A DNA stretch of 20,951 nucleotides from a virus, in IMG/VR virus record IMGVR_UViG_3300022934_000242, positions 1 to 20,951 of that record. One strand, given 5' to 3'. The translations under genes and the position numbers were made by a program. Of the stretch, positions 1 through 5,338 are shown piece by piece. Within the stretch, counting starts at the first letter, position 1, and each line of letters starts with the position of its first letter. The notes under the pieces were generated by a model. That model was not told the origin of the DNA and made no database searches. It saw only the letters and a program-made list of their open reading frames with translations.

Positions 1-1
1 T

Positions 2-151
2 ATCGTGGCGGTCGCCGGCACAGTCGGAATGTACGTCATCCCGGTTGAGGACGTGAAGCACGGTAGGCTGTTCACTTGGACGGGCGGCAGGCACAAGGGC
101 CAGTTGCCGAAGTACGATAGCTACAAGGAGGCTTGGCACTTATTGAAATGA
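2..151 (+). CDS. C-terminal end of a probable PD-(D/E)XK endonuclease-like protein (5' partial)
   Basis: An open frame enters from the left edge and stops with TGA at 149-151, giving 49 residues. The visible part has a hydrophobic strand (IVAVAGTVGMYVIPVEDV), a short basic stretch and the ending YKEAWHLLK. A strand followed by a Tyr...EAW.LL tail recalls the C-terminus of phage and intron-associated PD-(D/E)XK endonucleases (PDDEXK_5 type). The catalytic core would lie upstream of the window, so this rests on family memory only. The stop overlaps the ATG of the next gene (ATGA), suggesting translational coupling. It could equally be another small phage protein; the reading frame is more certain than the function. 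Confidence 0.5.
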   Translation: MVAVAGTVGMYVIPVEDVKHGRLFTWTGGRHKGQLPKYDSYKEAWHLLK

Positions 152-480
152 AGGTCAGGCAGTTTAACAGATTTAAGCGAGAGTTTCTTTCATGGCAGTC
201 GGCCCTGAACCTGAACGAGTACACTGTCACGTTTAAGCAGAAGAGGTACACCGACAAGTACGCTGAGATTGATGCCGATGCAGATGGGTGCGTGGCTGTG
301 GTCTTCGTTTCTGATGCAAAGGATTGGACGGACAAGCAGATCGATACGGTTGCCAAACACGAGTGCATTCACCTACTGCTCACCCGCCTGACCGAGCTGG
401 GCAGCAAGCGGTTTGTAGACGAGGGTGCGATTGATGCGGAGAATGAACGGGTGACCTGCGTGCTTGAGAAAATGCTGTGA
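148..480 (+). CDS. Small HExxH metallopeptidase-like phage protein (SprT-like)
   Basis: A 110-residue protein with the zinc-protease motif HECIH at residues 71-75 (H71, E72, H75), preceded by the helix DKQIDTVAK, so it has the usual HExxH helix. A downstream acidic residue in the DEGAIDAENE segment (91-100) could be the third zinc ligand, as in minimal gluzincin/SprT-like phage proteins. The family cleaves proteins or peptides, but the substrate is unknown. An upstream TTG at 133 is in frame. I chose ATG 148 because it overlaps the preceding stop as ATGA, a pattern used by many genes here. Similar mini-metallopeptidases are common hypothetical genes in phage early regions. The motif is clear; the biological role is not. 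Confidence 0.65.
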   Translation: MKVRQFNRFKREFLSWQSALNLNEYTVTFKQKRYTDKYAEIDADADGCVAVVFVSDAKDWTDKQIDTVAKHECIHLLLTRLTELGSKRFVDEGAIDAENERVTCVLEKML

Positions 481-537
481 TGGCCAAATGGAATTTTCGG
501 CAATAGCCACGGTGTCGGCGTTTAGTGCAAACCCAAA

Positions 538-561
538 TGTTAACTATGTTAACTATTAACC
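538..561. repeat. Tandem TGTTAACTA repeats, candidate left arm-type integrase sites
   Basis: TGTTAACTA occurs twice head to tail (538-546 and 547-555), followed by a partial copy TTAACC. It sits about 75 bp left of the tRNA-His core. Phage tyrosine integrases bind short direct repeats on the arms of attP, so arm-type sites are a reasonable reading. A repressor operator is the alternative. Confidence 0.4.
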
Positions 562-634
562 CTGTACGGCAGCTATAGTCTGGCGTTAGCCTCAAAACCC
601 TAATGTTTCCGGGGTTTTTACACGATTACACAGG

Positions 635-682
635 GGATTGTGATTCTGGTTGTCGCCGGTTCGAGCCCGGTCGATCACCCCA
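635..682 (+). other. tRNA-His 3' half, probable attP/att core (not a functional tRNA)
   Basis: The segment reads like the 3' part of a bacterial tRNA-His: anticodon loop TTGTGAT (anticodon GTG), then TTGTCG, a T-arm GCCGG-TTCGAGC-CCGGT, a 3' acceptor strand CGATCAC, discriminator C and an encoded CCA ending at 682. Upstream there is no D-arm and no 5' acceptor strand. The 5' half of the anticodon stem is also wrong (GGGGA where CCRGA is needed to pair with TCTGG), so homology to a tRNA starts near 635. A tRNA 3' half near a tyrosine recombinase gene is the hallmark of an attachment site. Integration at such a site would restore the host tRNA. Whether this is attP or a prophage end cannot be told here, but phage-like genes on both sides favour attP. 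Confidence 0.75.
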
Positions 683-730
683 TTTTTTTCAGGCTGAAAC
701 AGCCGTCAGACATTTCTTGCCTAACCTACA

Positions 731-748
731 GAGCAAAAAAAGAGCAAA
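731..748. repeat. Paired GAGCAAA repeats, candidate right arm sites
   Basis: GAGCAAA at 731-737 and again at 742-748, spaced 11 bp (one helical turn), about 50 bp right of the tRNA core. The position fits integrase arm binding; this is inference only. Confidence 0.3.
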
Positions 749-773
749 TAATTGTTGCGCCGATGGGGCTATC

Positions 774-792
774 CGAGGTATTCAATACCTCG
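774..792. promoter_or_regulatory. Perfect 19-bp palindrome, candidate operator
   Basis: CGAGGTATTCAATACCTCG has 9-bp arms around a single central C. It lies 54 bp upstream of the first gene of the integrase operon. Such a site suits a dimeric repressor. Related half-sites (AATACCT) recur upstream of the lytic-enzyme gene (3712-3718) and of the gene at 5040 (5028-5034). A transcribed hairpin is the alternative. Confidence 0.5.
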
Positions 793-845
793 TCGCCGGT
801 GATCGGTTCGCGGGCGATTCTAAAAACCAAATAGGAGCTACAGAA

Positions 846-1172
846 ATGACACTTGAGCAAGAGCATAAACGGACTACCGCACTCGATGCGTGCAGTGACA
901 CACTTCATTACATCAAATTAATCTCCAATCGTCTGGAGCAAGCAGGCAAGGCAATCAAGAATGCAGAGGAGAAAATAAATAGCTCCTCAAGCCCTGAAGA
1001 GATTAACGCAATCATGCGGGGCATTGACGATAACCCTCAATTAGGCTGCAAGTCCCTCGGCGGCCTAGTCGCGGGCATTGATTGGGAGTCTGAGAAATTA
1101 TCTGCGCGGGCGGCGCGGTTGGAAGTTATCTGCGATAACTGGCAGTGGGCAGAAGATAAGGATTTAATCTAA
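846..1172 (+). CDS. Hypothetical small phage protein, paralogue of the gene at 1877
   Basis: A 108-residue, probably helical protein of unknown function. The start is ATG 846, preceded by AGGAG at 833-837 and by the leader motif TTCTAAAAACCAAA. The frame stays open further upstream, but that part crosses the att core. The N-terminus (MTLEQ..KRTTALDACSD..HYIKLISNRLE) matches the pattern of the protein at 1877 (MTTEQKRKTSIEACQDMHYEIDLICIRLE), so the two look like diverged duplicates. No catalytic motif, membrane segment or zinc site is visible. It heads a run of five small genes ending in the integrase. Accessory roles near integration genes are common, but none can be assigned. Confidence 0.7.
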   Translation: MTLEQEHKRTTALDACSDTLHYIKLISNRLEQAGKAIKNAEEKINSSSSPEEINAIMRGIDDNPQLGCKSLGGLVAGIDWESEKLSARAARLEVICDNWQWAEDKDLI

Positions 1173-1192
1173 CAAACAAACAGGAGCTACAT

Positions 1193-1435
1193 ATGAAGTA
1201 TTCAGACATTAAGATCGGAACAAAGTACATCCCGGTGCGCGGCAAGAAGGCCACGCCACACGTCCACACGGTCATTGATATTTACAAGACCTACAACGCC
1301 AATGGCGAGCTGGTTAAAACTAGCTACGTCGCAACGCATGACTTCCTCGGACAAGCTGTGACCGAGTATGACATCCCGGCGGCTACTATCGCTCGCGGGG
1401 TTGCCAATCTGATCGAAAGTGAGGTGGCGAAATGA
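1193..1435 (+). CDS. Hypothetical small phage protein
   Basis: An 80-residue protein with a strong ribosome site (AGGAG at 1182-1186, before ATG 1193). The sequence begins MKYSDIKIGTKYIPVRGKK and alternates charged and beta-prone residues (VHTVIDIYKTY, TSYVATHDFLG), which suggests a small beta-rich fold. It is not recognised as a named family. Its stop overlaps the next start as ATGA (1432-1435), so it is likely translated together with its neighbours in the operon that leads to the integrase. Confidence 0.7.
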   Translation: MKYSDIKIGTKYIPVRGKKATPHVHTVIDIYKTYNANGELVKTSYVATHDFLGQAVTEYDIPAATIARGVANLIESEVAK

Positions 1436-1686
1436 GTAACGCGCAGAAACAGTGGAAAAGTGATTGGGGTTATGATTCAGAACCTAAAACATTCCAAGGC
1501 AAAAACATCTCCGGCGTTACTGTTGAAAGAAAAGCGATTCGGACAAAGCCAAATGGTCGCGGTGTCTACCTTGGCGGATATCGTGTCCGGTTAGAATGGA
1601 GGGCCAGACGAGGTGACTTGGTTTCCGCAGTGAAGCCAACGAAGCGGGAGGCTATAGCTGACCTATTAAGCATGGAGGCGAAATGA
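1432..1686 (+). CDS. Hypothetical basic small phage protein
   Basis: An 84-residue protein rich in Lys and Arg (KRGD-type basic stretches such as RVRLEWRARRGD), ending TKREAIADLLSMEAK. The middle (VTVERKAIRTKPNGRGVYLGGYRVRLEW) looks like beta strands followed by a C-terminal helix. That could suit a small nucleic-acid-binding domain, but no motif proves it. The start is coupled to the upstream stop by a 4-nt overlap and the stop overlaps the next ATG. Function unknown. Confidence 0.65.
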   Translation: MSNAQKQWKSDWGYDSEPKTFQGKNISGVTVERKAIRTKPNGRGVYLGGYRVRLEWRARRGDLVSAVKPTKREAIADLLSMEAK

Positions 1687-1862
1687 ACCTAATCAACAAA
1701 CAAAACGTCAAGAGGCTGGCCCTCGAAATTTCGCAACGCGACCGGGCCGGCAAGTTTCAGCGCGTCAGCGCGGACTTTCTCGAACGCATTGAAGGGCAGC
1801 TCAAGCAGGCTGTCGTGAGTGCGGTCAATAGCCATCCCAGTGTTGGCAAAACCTTAAAATAA
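1683..1862 (+). CDS. Hypothetical 59-aa phage protein
   Basis: A short frame starting in the ATGA overlap at 1683 and stopping with TAA at 1860-1862. The product is basic and helical: VKRLALEISQRDRAG, then FQRVSADFLERIEGQLKQ, ending VNSHPSVGKTLK. The pattern KF.RVS..FLERIE...HPS.GKTL is one I recall from small conserved phage proteins of unknown function. The amphipathic helices suggest a small helical bundle. It is supported by the coupled start and by protein-like composition. It fills what would otherwise be a gap between 1686 and 1877. Confidence 0.65.
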   Translation: MNLINKQNVKRLALEISQRDRAGKFQRVSADFLERIEGQLKQAVVSAVNSHPSVGKTLK

Positions 1863-1876
1863 AACAGGAGATATAT

Positions 1877-2209
1877 ATGACAACTGAACAGAAACGAAAA
1901 ACATCAATCGAAGCGTGTCAGGATATGCATTACGAAATTGATCTGATATGCATCCGGCTGGAAAAAATTCAACGCTTATTCATCGAGGAGGCTGAACAAG
2001 AATTGCGTTCAACGTCCAGTCAGAAAGCAATAGACCGGGTGTATAGCTTATTACGTAAGAAATACAAAGGTGCCACAGGTGCGCGATGCTTGCCTGACAC
2101 ACGCGGAAGTACGGCTATCTCACTTTCGGCTGCCATCGAGGAGCTAGACCGCTGCTCTAGGAAGGCAATAGTTCATTCTCGTGATTTGTTAGACACACTC
2201 GATCAATAG
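1877..2209 (+). CDS. Hypothetical small phage protein, paralogue of the gene at 846
   Basis: A 110-residue protein preceded by AGGAG (1866-1870) with a good spacing to ATG 1877. Its first 30 residues share spacing and identities with the gene at 846 (EQ..KR.T...AC.D..Y.I.LI..RLE). The C-terminal parts have diverged, here with a basic segment (LLRKKYKGATGARC) and a final helix (EELDRCSRKAIVHSRDLLDTLDQ). No known motif is seen. The duplication within one short operon suggests selection for two related small proteins, perhaps interaction or anti-host factors, but that is a guess. Confidence 0.7.
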   Translation: MTTEQKRKTSIEACQDMHYEIDLICIRLEKIQRLFIEEAEQELRSTSSQKAIDRVYSLLRKKYKGATGARCLPDTRGSTAISLSAAIEELDRCSRKAIVHSRDLLDTLDQ

Positions 2210-2238
2210 TATTCTAAAAACCAAAACAGGAGATACGC

Positions 2239-2430
2239 ATGGACAAACTAACAGAACTACAAGCAGAGACACTGCGCGACGCCGTGCAGTTTTACATCGA
2301 GCTAGGCGGCTTCTTTAATCGCTACGACAAGCGAGATGCCATCCTAGAAGTGCAGCTCATCCTGCGCGAGCAGGAGGTTAACCGCCGCCGCCAAATCGCA
2401 ACTGAGATTCTTGAGGAGGTGGCGAAATGA
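2239..2430 (+). CDS. Hypothetical 63-aa helical protein upstream of the integrase
   Basis: A small acidic/basic helical protein (MDKLTELQAETLRDAVQFYI..., EVQLILREQEVNRRRQIATEILEEVAK). The start is set by AGGAG at 2228-2232 and by the leader TTCTAAAAACCAAAACAGGAG, nearly the same as that of the gene at 846. The stop overlaps the integrase start (ATGA at 2427-2430), so it is translationally coupled to the recombinase. The position would suit a recombination accessory factor, but there is no winged-helix or HTH signature to support calling it an excisionase. Confidence 0.65.
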   Translation: MDKLTELQAETLRDAVQFYIELGGFFNRYDKRDAILEVQLILREQEVNRRRQIATEILEEVAK

Positions 2431-3662
2431 AGATCCTCCCCTACACCGACCGAGCCGGCAACACGGTTGAATCGAAACGTCGAGTGGTCACGCCAGCCGT
2501 AACCCTGACCATTGAGCAACGCTACGCATCAGGCTGGGAGGTTCGCTGGATGCAGTCAGGCAAGGCGCACCAATACGTTCTGAACACCCCGGACGCTGGC
2601 CGTGCTGCCAAGTTGGCATACAGCAAGTGGCAGGCTGTGCAACGTGGCGAGACACCAGTCAGCGGTGTGCTTACCATCGGCAAGATCATCGCACGCTACC
2701 GTGAGGTGCAGGCTGGCAAGATCGCTGACCGCTCAATCACTGAGGCCGTGAACCGGCTCTATAAGTTGATGCGTGAGTCTCTGGATCTAAAAACCAATCA
2801 GGCTGTAGATCGCCTTCCGGCCACCGTACTGGACGGCCAGTTGATTGACCGCTTCTTCAGTAAGCGGCTTGATGGCTACAGCGCAGGCAAGGAGCTGGAG
2901 GCCCGCAAGCGTGGAGCCAACAGCCTGCTGGCCGACGCCCGGATGGTATTCAACCGACGCCTGCTGGCGTTGGGCGTATACCCCGGACTTCCAGACATCC
3001 GCTCGTTCACTGATTACCCGCCGCTGAAGGAAATGCCGGTGACCTACGACTATGGCAAAACCGAGCAATGGGTGCAGCGCGTATTCACTGAGCTGCCTAA
3101 CCTCAAGGAGTCCGACCCGGCAGCCTACCTGTTGTTCAGGCTGGCTGCTGGCTGTGGCCTGCGGATGCAGGAAGCTATGCAGGCACGCAAGGAGTGGATC
3201 ACCAAGCTGGGCGACCGTCTGGTAATCCATGTGCAGGCTACCGAAGACTGGGTGCCGAAGGGTCGTAAGGATCGCCGGGTGCCGTTGCCAGAGGATGTAT
3301 ATGCCGACCTTCTCACCATGTCTGATGACTCGGAGTACGTTGTGCCTGCCGCCACTGCCAATGAGCGAAGCAAGGGCGTTAGCCGCAGACTGAGCAAGTG
3401 GTTCAATGATTTAGGCTGGCCGTTCGAGAAGAAGGCGCACGAGTTACGGAAGTGGTTTGGCGCACAGGTGGCCACGCAAACCAAGTCGTTATTCGCAGCC
3501 CAGCGACTGCTCGGCCATGCTTCAGCGAAGACAACTGATAACTACTACGCCGACCTCGTGGACATGCCTGACGTTCAGATCAACATGGGCGGGAAAACTG
3601 AGCTTTCTGATGGCAATCGTCAGGAAGCTGAAATTGTCTATACAAAAAATGCTAGTAAATAG
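2427..3662 (+). CDS. int: Tyrosine recombinase, phage integrase
   Basis: A 411-residue tyrosine recombinase that would recombine phage and host attachment sites. The catalytic set is visible: R246 in CGLRMQEA, a beta-hairpin lysine in VPKGRKDRRVPLP (K278 or K281), H338 and R341 in HELRKW, H364 in LLGHAS, and the nucleophile Y373 or Y374 in TDNYYA. The N-terminal 75 residues look like an arm-binding domain with beta strands, followed by a helical core-binding region (about 80-200). Length and motif order match full phage integrases, with no truncation. It is coupled to the upstream 63-aa gene. The tRNA-His att core lies about 1.75 kb upstream with five small genes in between, an unusually large distance for an int-att pair. 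Confidence 0.95.
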   Translation: MKILPYTDRAGNTVESKRRVVTPAVTLTIEQRYASGWEVRWMQSGKAHQYVLNTPDAGRAAKLAYSKWQAVQRGETPVSGVLTIGKIIARYREVQAGKIADRSITEAVNRLYKLMRESLDLKTNQAVDRLPATVLDGQLIDRFFSKRLDGYSAGKELEARKRGANSLLADARMVFNRRLLALGVYPGLPDIRSFTDYPPLKEMPVTYDYGKTEQWVQRVFTELPNLKESDPAAYLLFRLAAGCGLRMQEAMQARKEWITKLGDRLVIHVQATEDWVPKGRKDRRVPLPEDVYADLLTMSDDSEYVVPAATANERSKGVSRRLSKWFNDLGWPFEKKAHELRKWFGAQVATQTKSLFAAQRLLGHASAKTTDNYYADLVDMPDVQINMGGKTELSDGNRQEAEIVYTKNASK

Positions 3663-3686
3663 GAATAACCTGCTAGTAACCCAATA

Positions 3687-3747
3687 TTGAATGCAATAAT
3701 GTGAAATGTTAAATACCTCAGATGCCCGTGATCGACATTGAGGTTAG
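3687..3747 (+). promoter_or_regulatory. Candidate promoter with overlapping operator half-sites
   Basis: TTGAAT (3687-3692) and TTAAAT (3709-3714) are spaced 16 bp, a weak sigma-70-like pair. AATACCTC (3712-3719) overlaps the -10, and an inverted TGAGGT follows at 3739-3744. The half-site matches the palindrome at 774-792. The leader TCTAAAAACCCAAAAGGAG then runs up to ATG 3806. Just upstream, TGCTAGTAA is repeated at 3650-3658 and 3671-3679. Confidence 0.35.
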
Positions 3748-3805
3748 TGCGGATGCAGCCCGCATATTTAAAAGCTGCTGTCTAAAAACCCAAAAGGAGA
3801 TAACC

Positions 3806-4432
3806 ATGATTGTTGAAGAAATTATATTGACCATGCCTGTTGAGGCGGGCAACGGTGCCGAACCCGAATGCCACTACAACGCGCCAAACATAAAAAGCTG
3901 CTCGCCTGCTGGATCGATGAAAAGCTCCACAGAGCAGCGTTCAAAGCTGCGCGTAATGCCGGTGTTAGCACTGCTGACTATATTTCTAGCCTCATCGCTG
4001 CCGACACTGGCGCAAAGCCGAGTGGACGAAAGACTGCTCGCAGCGGTGTTGCAGGTGGAAAGCTTGGGGCGACACACGGCAGTTGGAGACTTAAACAAGG
4101 CGACGGGTAATTATCGCGCCAAGGGCGGCTACCAATTCTGGCGACCGACGTGGCAGCACGTCTCGCAGATCCGGCAGAAGGCCGGTCTTCAAACCATCAG
4201 CTACGAACAAGGAGCGACCCACCCAGCGTGGTCACGCGAGTACGCCAGAAGCTATTTGACGTGGATCGAAAGATATTTGCGTGATCGAGGTGTTAACACC
4301 CCAACCCGCTCACAGATCTATGCCGGCTACAACTGGGGAGTCGGTTCGTTTCGCAAGGTCGCCTTTGACGTGAGCAAAGCACCGGCCACCACCCAACGCG
4401 CCTGCCGAAAGATCGAAGCACTATGCCGTTAA
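3806..4432 (+). CDS. Secreted lytic transglycosylase/lysozyme-like protein, probable endolysin
   Basis: A peptidoglycan-cleaving enzyme candidate. From about 4024 the protein reads as a soluble-lytic-transglycosylase-like domain: catalytic-type Glu in AAVLQVESLGRH, then AKGGYQFWRPTW, and YAGYNWGVGSFRK, which resembles the AYN.G.G motif. Before it lies a classic Sec signal, n-region KSSTEQRSKLR, h-region VLALLTIFLASSL and cleavage-like TLAQS. The start is uncertain. ATG 3806 has the best ribosome site (AAAGGAG at 3793-3799) and gives 208 aa with about 50 residues before the signal. ATG 3917 (171 aa) gives a normal signal peptide but lacks a ribosome site. The start region overlaps a different-frame RHH ORF (3868-4110). 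No holin lies next to it; an exported endolysin would not need one for transport. Confidence 0.7.
   Translation: MIVEEIILTMPVEAGNGAEPECHYNAPNIKSCSPAGSMKSSTEQRSKLRVMPVLALLTIFLASSLPTLAQSRVDERLLAAVLQVESLGRHTAVGDLNKATGNYRAKGGYQFWRPTWQHVSQIRQKAGLQTISYEQGATHPAWSREYARSYLTWIERYLRDRGVNTPTRSQIYAGYNWGVGSFRKVAFDVSKAPATTQRACRKIEALCR
3868..4110 (+). CDS. Ribbon-helix-helix-like DNA-binding protein overprinted on the lytic-enzyme gene
   Basis: An 80-residue ORF one frame away from the lytic enzyme. Residues 7-46 read like a phage RHH/CopG-type domain: a beta strand KKLLACWIDE, a helix KLHRAAFKAARNAG, then STADYISSLIAA. The C-terminal tail is basic and Gly-rich. RHH dimers bind operators, so it could regulate the local promoters. 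The only in-frame start after the upstream stop (3841-3843) is ATG 3868, and it has no clear ribosome site. It may be coupled to translation from 3806, or reached by a -1 shift on the A5 run at 3892-3896. The region coding for the signal peptide of the other protein encodes the second helix of this one. Both read as real proteins. Confidence 0.55.
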   Translation: MPLQRAKHKKLLACWIDEKLHRAAFKAARNAGVSTADYISSLIAADTGAKPSGRKTARSGVAGGKLGATHGSWRLKQGDG

Positions 4433-4629
4433 CTGAATCAATAGCCGAAGTCCACAAGGAGCTGGATCAGATCCGGCTAGTCAGCAAGGCCAACGTGGCC
4501 CGGACACTCGACTGCTCTGTGCAGCATGTCTCGCACCTGATTGATAAGGGCGAGCTACAGGCCGTCCACATCGGGCCTAAGGGTATCCGGGTCACCCTTA
4601 AATCACTACAGCGATTCATCGCAGCATGA
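4423..4629 (+). CDS. Helix-turn-helix protein, excisionase-like
   Basis: A 68-residue protein with a MerR/excisionase-type winged HTH: LVSKANVARTLDCSVQHVSHLIDKGELQAVHIGPKGIRVTLKSLQRFI. This has the usual order of an N-terminal strand, recognition helix, the turn D.GEL.A..IG and a final helix. Such proteins bind DNA at att arms as recombination directionality factors or act as regulators. It overlaps the lytic-enzyme stop by 10 nt and the next gene by 4 nt. With an integrase 760 bp upstream, a directionality role is plausible but not shown; a transcription regulator is the alternative. Confidence 0.7.
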   Translation: MPLTESIAEVHKELDQIRLVSKANVARTLDCSVQHVSHLIDKGELQAVHIGPKGIRVTLKSLQRFIAA

Positions 4630-4976
4630 GTATCAACAGCCGAGCTAAAGGTGCGAGAGGCGAACGGGCATGGTGCCAGTTCCTCGCGTCGCAAGGCTAC
4701 GATGCCAAGCGCGGCTGCCAGAACGCAGGCCGCGATCAGTTCGGGCAAGACTTCCCAGACGTAGTATGCCCGGATCTGAATTACATACACTGGGAGGTCA
4801 AGTGTGTGGAACGACTGAATGTAGGCGATGCAGTTTCGCAGGCAGAGCGTGACTGTGAAGGCACCGGCAAGGTGCCGATAGTGGCGCACAAGAAGAACCA
4901 TGCGCCGTGGCTGGTCACCATGCCAGCAGAAGAGTTTGCCAAGTTTCTGCGAGGCGATCTGCCTCCAGCAGAATAA
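4626..4976 (+). CDS. PD-(D/E)XK nuclease, Holliday-junction-resolvase-like
   Basis: A 116-residue protein with the PD-(D/E)XK layout of small archaeal-type resolvases: E13 in KGARGERAW, D45 in FPDVV, E57-V-K59 in HWEVKCVE, and a later helix with AVSQAERD. These residues would bind metal and cut DNA, probably branched recombination or replication intermediates. Length and spacing agree with stand-alone phage nucleases of this fold. Coupled by ATGA to the upstream HTH gene. The fold call is firm; the exact substrate is inferred. Confidence 0.75.
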   Translation: MSINSRAKGARGERAWCQFLASQGYDAKRGCQNAGRDQFGQDFPDVVCPDLNYIHWEVKCVERLNVGDAVSQAERDCEGTGKVPIVAHKKNHAPWLVTMPAEEFAKFLRGDLPPAE

Positions 4977-5018
4977 AAACAAGGAGAGTTAGTTGGTAGG
5001 ACAGCGGATGTCTTACCC

Positions 5019-5035
5019 TAGGTGTAAAATACCTA
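5019..5035. promoter_or_regulatory. Small inverted repeat, possible operator with -10-like TAAAAT
   Basis: TAGGT-GTAAAAT-ACCTA is a 5-bp inverted repeat around a -10-like TAAAAT (5025-5030), just before the ATG at 5040. There is no convincing -35 at normal spacing and no ribosome site before 5040, so a near-leaderless message is possible. It contains AATACCT, also found at 784-790 and 3712-3718. Confidence 0.3.
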
Positions 5036-5039
5036 AACT

Positions 5040-5285
5040 ATGAATACAACAGGAGACTACTACGAGGTGGATGTCACAATGAAGGTGCGTCCAGAATCCA
5101 ACCGAAGCCAGATCGATGGCACCACACTCGGCTTCATGGGGCGGCCAACTGAGGCCGACATTCAAGCCAAGTTCGACCAACGCTACCCAGACTTCGAGCT
5201 AACAAGCATACGCCGGATCTGGAATGCGTCTGGCAAGGCTTACGACTTAAACCAGTTTTACGCCAGAGGCTCATTCACTGGCTAA
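5040..5285 (+). CDS. Hypothetical 81-aa protein
   Basis: An 81-residue protein with a beta-rich start (GDYYEVDVTMKVRPES) and a middle that reads ADIQAKFDQRYPDFELTSIRRIWN. It resembles small phage proteins with a ferredoxin-like alpha/beta layout, but I cannot name a family. The start is ATG 5040. No ribosome site precedes it, while AGGAG lies inside the ORF (5051-5055) before an internal GTG at 5067 and ATG 5079, so a shorter product is possible. It is the first gene of the replication/recombination block. Confidence 0.6.
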   Translation: MNTTGDYYEVDVTMKVRPESNRSQIDGTTLGFMGRPTEADIQAKFDQRYPDFELTSIRRIWNASGKAYDLNQFYARGSFTG

Positions 5286-5288
5286 CAC

Positions 5289-5338
5289 TTTGCAGTCGTA
5301 CTGCAAAACCAAAAACCGAAAACCGAAAACCGAATAAT
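5289..5338 (+). promoter_or_regulatory. Hairpin plus AAAACCG tandem repeats in a leader without ribosome site
   Basis: TTTGCAGT-CGT-ACTGCAAA forms an 8-bp perfect hairpin (5289-5307). It is followed by an A-rich run with three AAAACCG units (about 5313-5333), ending in AATAAT just before ATG 5339. There is no U-tract, so it is not an intrinsic terminator. No Shine-Dalgarno is seen. It may be an RNA leader that controls or enhances translation of the ssDNA-binding-like protein. Confidence 0.4.

Larger units (their letters stand above)
481..845. other. Intergenic attachment/control region
   Basis: A 365-bp stretch with no convincing gene. It holds, in order, a tandem 9-bp repeat (538-555), a tRNA-His 3' half (635-682), two GAGCAAA copies 11 bp apart (731-748), a perfect 19-bp palindrome (774-792), and the leader TTCTAAAAACCAAATAGGAG before the gene at 846. 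The frame that opens at 603 and runs into the next gene passes through the tRNA fragment and has no start signal, so I treat it as non-coding. Core, arm-type repeats and operator together look like a phage attP with an adjacent promoter/operator. Confidence 0.6.

Noticed and set aside
635-682. Functional tRNA-His gene
   Set aside because: D-arm, 5' acceptor strand and the 5' side of the anticodon stem are missing, so it cannot fold as a tRNA.
603-845. N-terminal extension of the frame that continues into the gene at 846
   Set aside because: It runs through the tRNA-His fragment, has no ribosome site at 603, and a strong AGGAG precedes ATG 846.
3650-3679. Repeated TGCTAGTAA (3650-3658, 3671-3679) as an attachment or transposon footprint
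   Set aside because: Short, close together, at the end of int; could be an operator but nothing else supports a mobile element.
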